In this document: in pieces, positions 8,104 through 16,642 of the stretch
Layout: the number at the start of each line of letters is the position of its first letter
Position numbering within the stretch: position 1 is the stretch's first letter
Assembly (NCBI RefSeq): GCF_014323705.1
Contig: NZ_JABVEC010000025.1
Location: 43,021 to 107,020 of the forward strand
Source of the DNA: Actinomadura alba
GTDB taxonomy: Bacteria > Actinomycetota > Actinomycetes > Streptosporangiales > Streptosporangiaceae
Reading direction: 5' to 3'
Length of the DNA: 64,000 nt
Notes under the pieces: model-generated
Told to the model about the DNA's origin: nothing
Seen by the model: only the letters and a program-made list of their open reading frames with translations
Databases searched by the model: none
Position numbers and translations under genes: made by a program

Positions 8104-9507
8104 ATGGGGGCCCAGAGGTCACGGACGGCGGCAGCCGTGCCGAAGCGGTGGTCGCGGTCCGTACGCGCGGATCAGTGGTCGTTCCTGTTCGGGGAGATCG
8201 CACTGTACGCGTTCGGGGTGCTGGTCGCCACGGGTGCCTACCTGACCGTGTTCTTCGACCCGGACATGACGCTGGTCGCCTACGACGGCTCGTACGTTCC
8301 GCTGCGCGGTGTTCCGGTCAGCAGAGCGTACGAGTCGACGCTTGAGATCAGCTTCGACGTGCGCGGCGGGCTGCTGATGCGGCAGATCCACCACTGGGCG
8401 GCGCTGGTCTTCATCGCCGCGGTCTGCCTCCAGCTCGTCCGGATGTTCTTCACCGGCGCGTTCCGCCGGCCGAGGGGGCCGAACTGGCTGGTCTGGGTGA
8501 TCCTGCTCGTACTGGGCATGGCGGCGGGCGTGACGGGCACGATCCTGCCGGACGACATGCTGTCGGGCGGAAGCCTCGGGCTGATCCAGGGGGTGGTCCA
8601 GTCGATCCCGGTGGTCGGTACCCGCCTGACGTTCTGGCTGTTCGGTGCAGACTTCCCCGGCGACGCGATCATTCCCCGGTTCTACTGGCTGCACGTGCTG
8701 CTCCTACCGGCGGGCATGGCCGGCCTGCTCGCCTTCCGCCGTCGACTGCTCCGGCGGCACGGTCACTCCCGCTTTCTCGGCCCGGCGGACTCGGCGCGCA
8801 CCGTCCGGGCGCGCACTGTGCACCCCGGACGGGCGCTGTTCTTCGCCACCTGCGGAGTGCTCGCTCTTCTCGGCACGGTCGCGCAGATCAACCCGATCTG
8901 GCTGTACGGGCCGTACCGGCCGGGGGCGATCAGCGCGGGAGCGGTACCCGGCTGGTACATGGGCTTCCTGGACGGCGCGGTCCGGATCATGCCGAACTGG
9001 GAGTTCGACGTGGCCGGTCATCCGCTCACGCTGGCGGTGCTGGTGCCCGCGCTCCTCGTCCCCGGCGCCTTCTTCACCGTTCTGGCGGGCTACCCGGCGC
9101 TCGAACGCAGGTTCACCGGCGACCGGGATCTCCACCACGTCCTCGACCGCCCGCGCGACGCGGCGACCCGTACGGCGGTGGGCGCGGCCGGGATCACCTT
9201 CTACGGGCTGCTGTGGGCCGCGGCCTCGAACGACCAGATCGCCTACCACTTCCACCTGTCCCTCTACACCGTCACCTGGTTCTTCCGGGTGGCCGTCTTC
9301 GCCGGACCCGTGCTCGCGTACACCCTCACCCGACGGATCTGCCTCGGCCTCACGTACCGGGAACAGGAGGCGGCGGAGCACGGGCGCCAGACCGGGCGGA
9401 TCGTGATGAGCCCGAACGGCGGCTTCACCGAGGTCACCGAGCCGGTGGCCGTCGCCTCGGCACCGGGCCCCCGTGTGGGGATCGGTTGGTCGCGTCTTAC
9501 CCGGTGA
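8104..9507 (+). CDS. QcrB-like cytochrome b, stand-alone and lacking the heme bH ligands
   Basis: Membrane protein of 467 residues clearly related to actinobacterial QcrB, the quinol-oxidising cytochrome b of the bc complex: RQIHHWAALVF, FFTGAFRRPR, LPDDMLSGGSLG, DFPGDAIIPRFYWLHVLL and INPIW all match. The first His of each heme pair is kept (H96 and H197, the bL ligands). The second of each, expected at 110 and 211/212, is Q110 and F211-R212, so heme bH should be absent. The Qo-site motif reads P282-G283-W-Y, without the usual acidic residue. It is shorter than canonical QcrB (about 540 residues), and no QcrA, QcrC or oxidase gene is nearby. AGGGGGAGA precedes the ATG at 8104. Role unknown; a specialised electron-transfer or structural function is inference. 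Confidence 0.9.
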   Translation: MGAQRSRTAAAVPKRWSRSVRADQWSFLFGEIALYAFGVLVATGAYLTVFFDPDMTLVAYDGSYVPLRGVPVSRAYESTLEISFDVRGGLLMRQIHHWAALVFIAAVCLQLVRMFFTGAFRRPRGPNWLVWVILLVLGMAAGVTGTILPDDMLSGGSLGLIQGVVQSIPVVGTRLTFWLFGADFPGDAIIPRFYWLHVLLLPAGMAGLLAFRRRLLRRHGHSRFLGPADSARTVRARTVHPGRALFFATCGVLALLGTVAQINPIWLYGPYRPGAISAGAVPGWYMGFLDGAVRIMPNWEFDVAGHPLTLAVLVPALLVPGAFFTVLAGYPALERRFTGDRDLHHVLDRPRDAATRTAVGAAGITFYGLLWAAASNDQIAYHFHLSLYTVTWFFRVAVFAGPVLAYTLTRRICLGLTYREQEAAEHGRQTGRIVMSPNGGFTEVTEPVAVASAPGPRVGIGWSRLTR

Positions 9508-9524
9508 TGGGTTGGCGGTCGAGG

Positions 9525-9568
9525 GGCAGCCGGCGGCCCCCGGGATTCCGGAGGCCGCTTGGGCTGCC
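9525..9568. terminator. Terminator-like stem between convergent genes
   Basis: GGCAGCC and GGCTGCC arms with further GC pairing inside (GGCGGCC against GGCCGC). It lies between the cytochrome b stop and the stop of the convergent nucleotidase gene, so it could serve both strands. Confidence 0.5.
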
Positions 9569-9575
9569 GACCCGT

Positions 9576-11438
9576 TCAGAAGACCGATACGCCGTCGCGG
9601 ACCAGCTTCCAGTTCTCCACGTGGAAGGTGGAGGGGTCGATGGTCTTGGCCGCGGAGGCGTACGCGACGATCGCCTCCCGGATCGCCACCTGGGCGTTGT
9701 AGACGACCGGGGCGGTGGCGATGTGGGGGAAGCCGCCACCGCCGGACTGGCGGTAGTTGTTGACCGCGACCACGAACTGCTGGTCGTCGGTGACCGCCGC
9801 GCCGTCGTAGGCGAGGTTGCGGATCCGTGCGCCCTCGGCCTGGGCAAGGTCGATGTCGTAGGCGATGCCGGAGAACTGGTCGAAGTTGTAGTCGGGACGG
9901 TTCTTGGCGTTGGTCCACGATGCCGGATCGACCGGGGCGTCCGCGGCGACCTGCTTGAAGTACTGCGCCGAGTACTCCAGGTACGCCTTGATCTGCGAGC
10001 CGGTCAGGACGCTGGCCAGCAGCGTGTTGTCGTAGATGTAGAGCCCGGCGATGTCCCTGATCGTGACCTCACCGGCCGGAAAGGTCGCGGCGCGGTTGAA
10101 CGGCGCGGCGATCGACAGGACCGGCAGGGACGCGTGGGCGGTCCCGGCGATGGCCTCCTTGACCTTCGCGATCTGCACCAGGTGGATGTAGTCGAGGATC
10201 GCGGTGTCCTTCCAGCATGACTCCGCCGCGGACATCGCCTCGGTGGAGGTGGCCACGTTCTGGTTGACGTACGCGACCACCGTGTCGTGCTGCTTCTTGA
10301 CCACCGCGACGAGCTTCGGGTCGTCTTCCACCGTGTTCGTGTTCACCGTCGTGGCGGACTTGCCGGTGACCTTCCAGCGGCCGCGGTCCCGGGTCAGCGT
10401 GAGGTCGAAGACGGAGAGTCTCTGGCCCCAGCACTTGGGCTCGCTCATCACCACGGTGTCGCCGGTGATCTCGTTGGTGACGAACCGCTCGGCGACGTCC
10501 CTGTGCGCGTGGCCGAACAGGATGGCGTCGATCCCGGGGACCTGCTGGGCCACCATGGCCGATGCGTTCTCCACCGGGATGTCGCCGGTGTAGGAGGACA
10601 GGCCGCTGTCACCGGCGTGCGCACTGACGACCACGACATCGGCGCCTTCGGCACGGATGGCCGGAACCCACTTCTTGGCGGTCTCGACCAGGTCCAGGAA
10701 GTCCAGCTTGCCGGAGACATTGGCCTTGTCCCAGATGGCGGAACCCGGGTTGGTCAGGCCGAGCAGGCCGACCCTGATCGGCGGATGCCCCGGAACGTCC
10801 ATCTTCTTGATGATGTACGGGCGGAACGCCGGCCGGTCGCTGCCCGCGTGCACGGCGTTGGCGGCCAGAACCGCGGCGTCCATCTGACGGATCCACGTGT
10901 TCAGGAACGGGATGCCGTAGTTGAACTCGTGGTTGCCCAATGCCACGGCGTCGTAGCCGATGGCGTTCATCTGCGCCGCTATCGGGTGGATCCGGCCGGA
11001 CTTCGTGATCGGCTCCACCGTGGCGTAGTAGAACGCCAGCGGGGTGCCCTGGATGGTGTCGCCCGCGTCGAACAGCAGAGTGCGCTCCCGCCCGCGGTCG
11101 GCGCGGACCTGGTTCACCAGGCTGGACACCCGCGCCAGGCCGACCACGTTCCCGGCGCTGTCGCTGAACTCGGCGTCCTGGTAGTAGTCCCAGTTGACCG
11201 CATTGCTGTGGATGTCGGAGGTGCCCATGACGGTGATGGTCACCGAGTGGCCGGCACCGGCCGGGGCGGTCGCCGCCTCGGCCGAGCGGGGCCAGCCCGC
11301 GAGGGCGAGCGCGCTCGCGGCGGTCAACCCGCCCAGTGCCTGCCTGCGGCTGATGCCCGGACTCTCCGTGGCCTCATCCGGAACACGGCAGGAACACCAC
11401 CGAGGCGCTGGACCGGACCGGTTCCCGTGATTGTGCAT
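9576..11438 (-). CDS. Tat-exported 5'-nucleotidase / 2',3'-cyclic phosphodiesterase
   Basis: Secreted two-domain phosphoesterase of 620 residues. A twin-arginine signal (ISRRQALGG, then a hydrophobic stretch ending near AEAA) starts at about residue 30. The calcineurin-like metal-binding domain shows GTSDIHSN, FDAGDTIQG, LGNHEFNYG, SAHAGD and LFGHAHRD, in the normal order. The C-terminal substrate-binding domain contains PFNRAATFPAGEVTIRDI and NNYRQSGGGGFP, the base-stacking loop. The start at 11438 is preceded by GGAAGGA. The enzyme should act outside the membrane, releasing nucleoside and phosphate. It stands alone, convergent with the cytochrome b gene. Confidence 0.93.
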   Translation of the reverse strand: MHNHGNRSGPAPRWCSCRVPDEATESPGISRRQALGGLTAASALALAGWPRSAEAATAPAGAGHSVTITVMGTSDIHSNAVNWDYYQDAEFSDSAGNVVGLARVSSLVNQVRADRGRERTLLFDAGDTIQGTPLAFYYATVEPITKSGRIHPIAAQMNAIGYDAVALGNHEFNYGIPFLNTWIRQMDAAVLAANAVHAGSDRPAFRPYIIKKMDVPGHPPIRVGLLGLTNPGSAIWDKANVSGKLDFLDLVETAKKWVPAIRAEGADVVVVSAHAGDSGLSSYTGDIPVENASAMVAQQVPGIDAILFGHAHRDVAERFVTNEITGDTVVMSEPKCWGQRLSVFDLTLTRDRGRWKVTGKSATTVNTNTVEDDPKLVAVVKKQHDTVVAYVNQNVATSTEAMSAAESCWKDTAILDYIHLVQIAKVKEAIAGTAHASLPVLSIAAPFNRAATFPAGEVTIRDIAGLYIYDNTLLASVLTGSQIKAYLEYSAQYFKQVAADAPVDPASWTNAKNRPDYNFDQFSGIAYDIDLAQAEGARIRNLAYDGAAVTDDQQFVVAVNNYRQSGGGGFPHIATAPVVYNAQVAIREAIVAYASAAKTIDPSTFHVENWKLVRDGVSVF

Positions 11439-11644
11439 GACGAACGCTTTCCTTCCGGAGGTAACGAGATGCCAGGTTAGAGGCCTTATGCCGGATTCAT
11501 ACCGGTGAGATCTTGCCATCCCGGCACCCGATCGTTGGCACTCCGCGGTCTTGCGATCGCGTTAACAACGGATGGCCCCCGCGACGCCGACCAGTCGCGG
11601 CGACCACGACGACAAGCTGCGCGCGGCGTTCCGCGAGCGCGCGA

Positions 11645-12577
11645 TCACCTGCCGAGCAGGTCGCGGATCGCCTGGAGTACGGCGTCGGGACGGCGGAAGG
11701 TGATGGTGACGTGTCCGGCGTCGTCGATGAGACGGTTCTCGCCGCGCGAAACCGATTCGGCCAGCGCCGTATAGAGCCGCCGCTTGCCTTCGATCTCCTC
11801 GTGCAGCAGCGACTCGGGCGTGCCGTGGGACACCGCCCTCTTGAATGAGTCGATCCCCACGGCGGTGAGGACGATCAGTGGCACGTCGGGCATCCCCGCC
11901 TGCCGGAGCTCGTCGTTGAGCCGATCGACGTTGCTCGCCTCTTGGGCGCCGGCCTTCAGCCCTTCAAGGCTCACGTGGTATTCGATGAGCGGCTCGCGGA
12001 TCTCCGCCGGCCAGTCCGCCATCTCCTGCGCGAACATGCCGCGGTAGAGCTGGATGAGTTCGTCGGGCAACTCGTCGGGGAGCGCCTGGTCGGGGTCCCA
12101 TGCGTTCCAGATCTCGACCAGTTGCTGAGGCATGTATGCGTTGTAGTCCTCGTGTGCGGGGTCAAGCAGGAGCAGACCCGCCACCTCGTCGGGGAAACGC
12201 TGTGCATAGTGGCGTGCATAGAAGCCACCGAGAGAATGACCGACCAGCAGGTAGGGAGCGGGCACACCGGCGGTGTGCAACAGCTCTCGCAGCTCGTCGG
12301 TCACCTCTGCGGAGCTGCGCGGCAACCGAGCACGGTCACTCCACCCCGTTCCGGCCCGGTCGTAGAGCACGCTCGTGGTGAACTCGGCGGCTCGCTCCTG
12401 GACGTTCAGGTAATCCAGACCGACCGTGCCACCCCCGGCCAGGAACACCACCGCCGGGCTCCCGCTGCCCGATCGGTGCAGCAGCAACCGCCGACCCCCC
12501 ACGTCGTGGTATCGCCCCAGCGGCGGCGCGCCCTCGGTCGTCGTCTTCGATCGGGCCTCGGACGGTCGGCGTTGCAT
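11645..12577 (-). CDS. Alpha/beta-fold hydrolase
   Basis: Single-domain hydrolase of 310 residues. The nucleophile elbow is GHSLGG, the oxyanion-hole region FLAGGGTVG, and the catalytic His lies in DDAGHVT near the C-terminus. The start at 12577 follows GAGGGAG with correct spacing; the frame stays open further upstream but lacks homology-like content. Divergent from an ArsR-like regulator, with a 15-bp palindrome between them, so local repression is likely. Substrate unknown. Confidence 0.88.
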   Translation of the reverse strand: MQRRPSEARSKTTTEGAPPLGRYHDVGGRRLLLHRSGSGSPAVVFLAGGGTVGLDYLNVQERAAEFTTSVLYDRAGTGWSDRARLPRSSAEVTDELRELLHTAGVPAPYLLVGHSLGGFYARHYAQRFPDEVAGLLLLDPAHEDYNAYMPQQLVEIWNAWDPDQALPDELPDELIQLYRGMFAQEMADWPAEIREPLIEYHVSLEGLKAGAQEASNVDRLNDELRQAGMPDVPLIVLTAVGIDSFKRAVSHGTPESLLHEEIEGKRRLYTALAESVSRGENRLIDDAGHVTITFRRPDAVLQAIRDLLGR

Positions 12578-12668
12578 CGCTGGCTCCCTCGCTGTCGGCG
12601 CCGGCTCGGCGTGGACGAGCGCACACCCGTTCGGGCTGCCCCCATCACCACGCCACCAGCATGTCCTT

Positions 12669-12683
12669 TTCCAATTTTTGGAA
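12669..12683. promoter_or_regulatory. TTCCAA-TTT-TTGGAA palindrome between divergent genes
   Basis: Perfect 6-bp arms with a 3-nt spacer, lying 10 bp before the ArsR-like start and about 92 bp before the divergent hydrolase start. Its AT-rich symmetry stands out in this GC-rich DNA. Likely operator of the regulator at 12693; inference. Confidence 0.55.
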
Positions 12684-12692
12684 CGGTACCAG

Positions 12693-13280
12693 ATGTGGGA
12701 TCGTAGTCTGGTGGACACCCTTGATCTGCTCCTGCACCCCGTCCGGCTGCGCATCGTGCACGCCATGTCCGGCGGACGCACACGCACCACGTCCGACCTG
12801 TGCGCTGACCTGCCCGATGTCCCCAAGACCACCGTGTACCGGCACGTCGGTCTGCTGGCCGAGGCAGGAGCGCTGGAAGTCGTCGACGAACAGCGCGTGC
12901 ACGGCGCCGTCGAACGCCACTACCGGCTACGCCGCGAGCAGGCGGGGATCGACGCTGACGCGGCAGCGTCGATGTCCCTGAACGACCACCGTCACGGGTT
13001 CGCCGCGGCCATGGCCGCCCTGCTCGCCGAGTTCAACGCCTACCTCGACCGAGAGCACGCCGACCCGACCGCCGACTCGGTGTCCTACCGGCAGTTCCCG
13101 CTCTGGCTCAACCAGGACGAACTCGCCGAACTGATCAGCGAGATAAGCAGCGCCGTCTTGTCCAGGATGGGCAACGAAGCCACACCGGACCGCACCGCTC
13201 ATCTGCTCAGCACGATCCTGTTTCCGACCGAGGAACCAGCGCGGCACAGGACGGACGAGCAGGCCGACCACCACCAGTGA
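12693..13280 (+). CDS. ArsR-like winged-helix transcriptional regulator
   Basis: Regulator of 195 residues. An N-terminal winged helix (LLLHPVRLRIVHAM, then CADLPDVPKTTVYRHVGLLAEAG) is followed by a longer C-terminal region with MSLNDHRHGFAAAMAALLAEF, seen in actinobacterial ArsR-type proteins with a fused ligand-binding domain. No metal-binding cysteine motif is present, so the effector is probably organic. Divergent from the hydrolase gene, and it probably controls that gene and itself through the palindrome in the spacer. Confidence 0.85.
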   Translation: MWDRSLVDTLDLLLHPVRLRIVHAMSGGRTRTTSDLCADLPDVPKTTVYRHVGLLAEAGALEVVDEQRVHGAVERHYRLRREQAGIDADAAASMSLNDHRHGFAAAMAALLAEFNAYLDREHADPTADSVSYRQFPLWLNQDELAELISEISSAVLSRMGNEATPDRTAHLLSTILFPTEEPARHRTDEQADHHQ

Positions 13281-13601
13281 GCCCGAGCCCGTCAGACTCG
13301 GTCGAAGCCGCCGAGCCTGTTCGGCGGACGCCGCGGCTGCCGGCGCGACGACATGAACTCGTCGGCATGGCGAACGTCGAGCACCTCAAGATCGGGGCCA
13401 GATGCGCGGTCGGCGACATGAGCGGGCATTCGTGGATACCGTCGCCGTTGGCATGGCAGCGGTCGGCCGCCTTACCGGGCAGTGGTGAGGGTTGCTCTAG
13501 AGCATCGATCGCCTGTCCACGCCCAGATGGATCCGCACCTGCGCGTACGGGACCTTCCCGGCCGGTGGACCTCCTTCCGGCCGCAGGGGACTGACGGGAG
13601 T
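13281..13601. other. Gap without a supportable gene
   Basis: About 320 bp between the ArsR-like gene and the end of the DUF5990 gene. Open frames exist on both strands but show no recognisable family, ribosome-binding site or consistent codon pattern. A distant variant of the recurring accessory-region motif (GACATGAGCGGGCA near 13415) is present. Confidence 0.5.
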
Positions 13602-14057
13602 TCAGGAACCAGCTGACCATTCGATCAGCGGAGGCCGGACCGCCGCGCACAACGGATGGCCGCGCGCATCGGTCAACCCCAACCGGGCCACCAACAGCCC
13701 GCTGCTCACCGCGGCGTCCAGGACGTCCGGGCCGATGGCGTCGAACCACAGTTTCGCCCGCCGGAACATTTCGAACAGTCCGCCGTCGTCTACGGTCCCC
13801 CACGACAGGTAGACGAACCGGCTACCCGGACGGCCCTGTACGTGGTGGCCGCGAAGATCCCACCCCGTCTCGGTTGCGGTGGCGGTGACCTCCAGCTCCC
13901 ATGTTGCGGAGGGGGCGTCGCCGGGGTGCAGGTCGAGAAGCTCGGTACGGCGGTCACGTCGCTGCACGCCGACGTGAATGTTGCGGTAGCCAGGAAAGCC
14001 GGGCGCTTGCCCGCACTCTCGTCCGGGCAGCTGCGACGCTTCGATACGAATCAGCAC
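13602..14057 (-). CDS. DUF5990 family protein
   Basis: Protein of 151 residues matching DUF5990 along its length: the start MLIRIEASQLPGRECG, then FPGYRNIHVGVQRR, ELLDLHPGDAPSATWELEV and FVYLSWGTVDDGG. It has no signal peptide or membrane segment and is probably cytosolic. Function is unknown; the family occurs in actinobacteria and some other phyla as single genes. No operon partner is evident. Confidence 0.85.
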   Translation of the reverse strand: MLIRIEASQLPGRECGQAPGFPGYRNIHVGVQRRDRRTELLDLHPGDAPSATWELEVTATATETGWDLRGHHVQGRPGSRFVYLSWGTVDDGGLFEMFRRAKLWFDAIGPDVLDAAVSSGLLVARLGLTDARGHPLCAAVRPPLIEWSAGS

Positions 14058-14577
14058 ACCATCATCCTGCCGCGTGCGAGTCAGGTCCGATCCCGCGCGA
14101 GATCGAGGGAGTGCACAGATCGGGGAGCCGGCGTCGGTGTGATCCGGCCGCGGCTGCGCGTGACGCGGCTGAGGGGATCACAGTGATCCGCTCAGCATGG
14201 ACGGGGTTTCGGCACTTGGATGGTCCCGGCTGCGTGCAATGCAAAGGACGGGATGATCGAATTCGTGTGGTCAGAGGGACCTGTGACGGCGGGCTTGGAG
14301 GTTCGGCAGGTTCACGGCTGGCCGGTGGATGAACAAGCACGGACCTTGATCCGAGATCGGTTCTACGAGCGGAAGTTCCTGCTCGCCGGGGCGGAGTTGA
14401 GGCGTCTGACGCCGATTGGAGCGCAGCGCTTGTCCGGGAGGCCGAGGACGAGAGCCAGGTCCGCCTCGACCCCGGTAGCGTGCGGTATCTCGGGCATCAG
14501 GTCGTCACCGGCGATCCGGCCGCGTCGGCACCCTCTGGTGGATGGTCGGCTGGGCGTACGGGACGACTGGCCAGGAT
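14058..14577. other. Gap with possible degraded coding fragments
   Basis: About 520 bp. On the plus strand an open stretch from 14254 reads MIEFVWSEGPVTAGLEV and, after a frame change near 14410, a second stretch reads VRLDPGSVRYLGHQVV. Together they look like pieces of one decayed gene, but I recognise no family. Nothing else supportable. Confidence 0.3.
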
Positions 14578-15936
14578 CTACGGACGGGTGGGCGGGAGGC
14601 CGTACCTGGCCGGAGGGTCGGTGGGCAGGCCGATCGGGATGATGTGTATCTCGGGGCGGTACTGGTCCTCGTCGTCGGTGGTCAGCAGGTTGATCGCCAG
14701 CCAGCGGCTGTCGGGGGACCACTGGAGGTCCAGCGGCTCCGTGCGACCGGGTCTGGGGCCGATCCCCCGGCGAGTGACGACCTGATGGTCGCCGACCCGT
14801 CTGATGGACACCGCGCGCTCCCAGTGCTCACTCAAGATCGCCAGGTAGTCCCCGCAGGAGCTGACCCCCAGCGCCTCGACCTCCAGTCCGTCGTTGTCGA
14901 TCGTCGCGACGGTGCGGCCGTCGGAGGGGTCCAACGCGAAGATGGTCGCGCCGCGGGCGGCGAACATCAGCCTCTCGTCGGCGGTGAAGGCCACCGACCG
15001 GCGGGTGTCCACACCGCCCTCCGATTCCGGATCACCGACCGGAAGCGTCCGCTCGGCGCCGACATCATCGTGGACCGTGATGAAGGTGCCATAGTCAAGG
15101 TCGACCCGGTGGCGGCCGGTGGCCGAACGAACCACGCCCACCTGGGTGGGCGCCTGAACCCGGGTCCCCGACACCACATCGTAGGAGAGTTGCGCAAGAG
15201 CGTCCTTCAAATAGTCGCGGAGGGTGATCACGTGCCGTCCGGGCACCCACATCAGCATCGGTGAGGAGTAGCCCTCCGGATGGACACGCAGGAGTTCGTG
15301 CCAATCGGTGGCGTCGACGACCACCAGCTCACCCTCCTCGCTGCAGGCGGCCAGGTAGCGGCCATCATCGGAGAACGCCAGCCGGTGGTCCTCTCCGTCC
15401 TCGAACAGGGCCAGGACGGCGGACGTGGTGCGCAGGCCGGGAACGTCCGCACCCTTGCCGGGACGGATCTGGTCGGCGCGGGTGGGGTAGCTGGCGGTGC
15501 TCCAGTAGGCACCGGGTTGGAGGTGCTCGATCCAGCGTGGATCGGTTACCACCACGTCATAGTCGGCGGACATGAAGCGGTCCTCACGGAGTAGGCGCCC
15601 CTTGCGGGTCCTGCCGGAGAACTCGGGCAACTGCTCGTAGTCGTCATCGGTGAAGGGGTGGTTGCGGGTCGCGACCCGCTCGACGCGCTCGACGAACCAT
15701 CGGGTGTTGGCGTCCACCCAGTCCTCATCGTGGATCTCGTCCCACGTGACCAGATCGCCCATCTGCGTCCCCTGCTGCGCGGTGTCGGTCAACAGGCGGA
15801 GGAAGAAGCTCGGATCGTTGGGCAGATCAGCGTAGGGGACGTCGGTGTCGTAGTACACGACGATGGCGCGCAGCCGCACGTACCTGCGTGGCACATCGAG
15901 AGCGAGCACCCGGACGTCATAAAGGTCGTCGGTCAT
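14578..15936 (-). CDS. Large protein with C-terminal WD40/TolB-like beta-propeller repeats
   Basis: Soluble protein of 452 residues. The start at 15936 (MTDDLYDVRVLALDVPRR) follows AGGAGAG at good spacing. The N-terminal 150 residues form a domain I do not recognise. From about residue 185 there are repeated propeller-blade signatures: LAFSDDGRYLAACS, VAFTADERLMFAARG, LGVSSCGDYLAILS and LQWSPDSRWLAINL. No signal peptide is seen. Such proteins usually act as interaction scaffolds. Alone in its transcription unit; function not assignable. Confidence 0.82.
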   Translation of the reverse strand: MTDDLYDVRVLALDVPRRYVRLRAIVVYYDTDVPYADLPNDPSFFLRLLTDTAQQGTQMGDLVTWDEIHDEDWVDANTRWFVERVERVATRNHPFTDDDYEQLPEFSGRTRKGRLLREDRFMSADYDVVVTDPRWIEHLQPGAYWSTASYPTRADQIRPGKGADVPGLRTTSAVLALFEDGEDHRLAFSDDGRYLAACSEEGELVVVDATDWHELLRVHPEGYSSPMLMWVPGRHVITLRDYLKDALAQLSYDVVSGTRVQAPTQVGVVRSATGRHRVDLDYGTFITVHDDVGAERTLPVGDPESEGGVDTRRSVAFTADERLMFAARGATIFALDPSDGRTVATIDNDGLEVEALGVSSCGDYLAILSEHWERAVSIRRVGDHQVVTRRGIGPRPGRTEPLDLQWSPDSRWLAINLLTTDDEDQYRPEIHIIPIGLPTDPPARYGLPPTRP

Positions 15937-16288
15937 GGTGATCTCTCCTGAGGAAGGGAGACGGGCACAGCGAACCATCAAGATCGCACATGCCGCCGAC
16001 AAGAGCCGCGATGATCACGCCACCTGCCTTGGCAAGGGCGCTAGGAGAAGGAAGAACGGCCTCATTGAACGGAGCAGTCTGCCCGCTCCGACCGTTACGC
16101 TCCCGCGCGTCGCCCGGGGGTCAGTTTTCGCCGACACCGAAGGCGTACGCCGCTTGAGCTAGGCGGATGTGATCCTACGGAAGAGCTACACCCTTAATAG
16201 ATGACCGAGTCAGGACCGGAGAACGACCGCCTGCGATCTAGTCGGCGGGCAGTCCCCACCCACTTGCGATTGTGGTCACGTAGTCCCC
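15937..16288. other. Gap without a supportable gene
   Basis: About 350 bp upstream of the propeller gene and beyond the broken end of the DUF6461 remnant. It presumably holds the propeller gene promoter. I see no gene, terminator or repeat in it. Confidence 0.45.
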
Positions 16289-16560
16289 TCATCGGCAGAG
16301 TCGGACGGCGTGCGCTGGCGAGCCCTGCCAGCCGTTGTACTCGACGGCGAGCACGGCGCCGCCGATGTCCAGCACCGCGGCCCACGGATCGATCGACTGC
16401 CGGCGCATCAGGTCCTCGTTGATGGCCCGCATCGACTCCGGTCGGGCCGGTCCGCTCCGAAGGCGCTCAGCACGTCCGCGACGTCCGCCCCGGTCACCAC
16501 CGTGACCGTCGCGGCCTCGGCCAGCGTGCTGCGGCCGCGTGGGCTCCGACCACCGTCGAT
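16289..16560 (-). pseudogene. Truncated, frameshifted DUF6461 remnant
   Basis: On the minus strand one frame reads TLAEAATVTVVTGADVADVL then SAFGADRP; one base out of frame it continues with PESMRAINEDLMRRQSIDPW and AVLAVEYNGWQGS. The two parts join as one DUF6461-type protein across a single-nucleotide frameshift near 16440. The reading then runs into the CGGCAGAGTCGGACGG repeat (16293-16310) and stops at once, so the C-terminal half of the family is missing. The start was not located, so the upstream limit is approximate. Confidence 0.55.
16293..16310 (+). repeat. Dispersed repeat, CGGCAGAGTCGGAYGGCG type (copy 1)
   Basis: Matches the first 31 or so bases of two longer copies at 21367 and 24001, with a few changes. 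It lies at the broken 3' end of the DUF6461 remnant. Confidence 0.55.
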
Positions 16561-16642
16561 CGCCTTGCCCCACGCCCGGGTGGAGACACGGACTGACAAT
16601 GGAGGCGAACCGGTCGAGCGACACCCGCATTAGAGTCGGGTA

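Noticed and set aside
8704..9918. 404-codon frame opposite cytochrome b and the nucleotidase gene end
   Set aside because: It covers parts of two convergent real genes and has no recognisable domain.
13207..13803. Open frame on the minus strand through the 13.3-13.6 kb gap
   Set aside because: No ribosome-binding site, no family match, and it overlaps two real genes in other frames.
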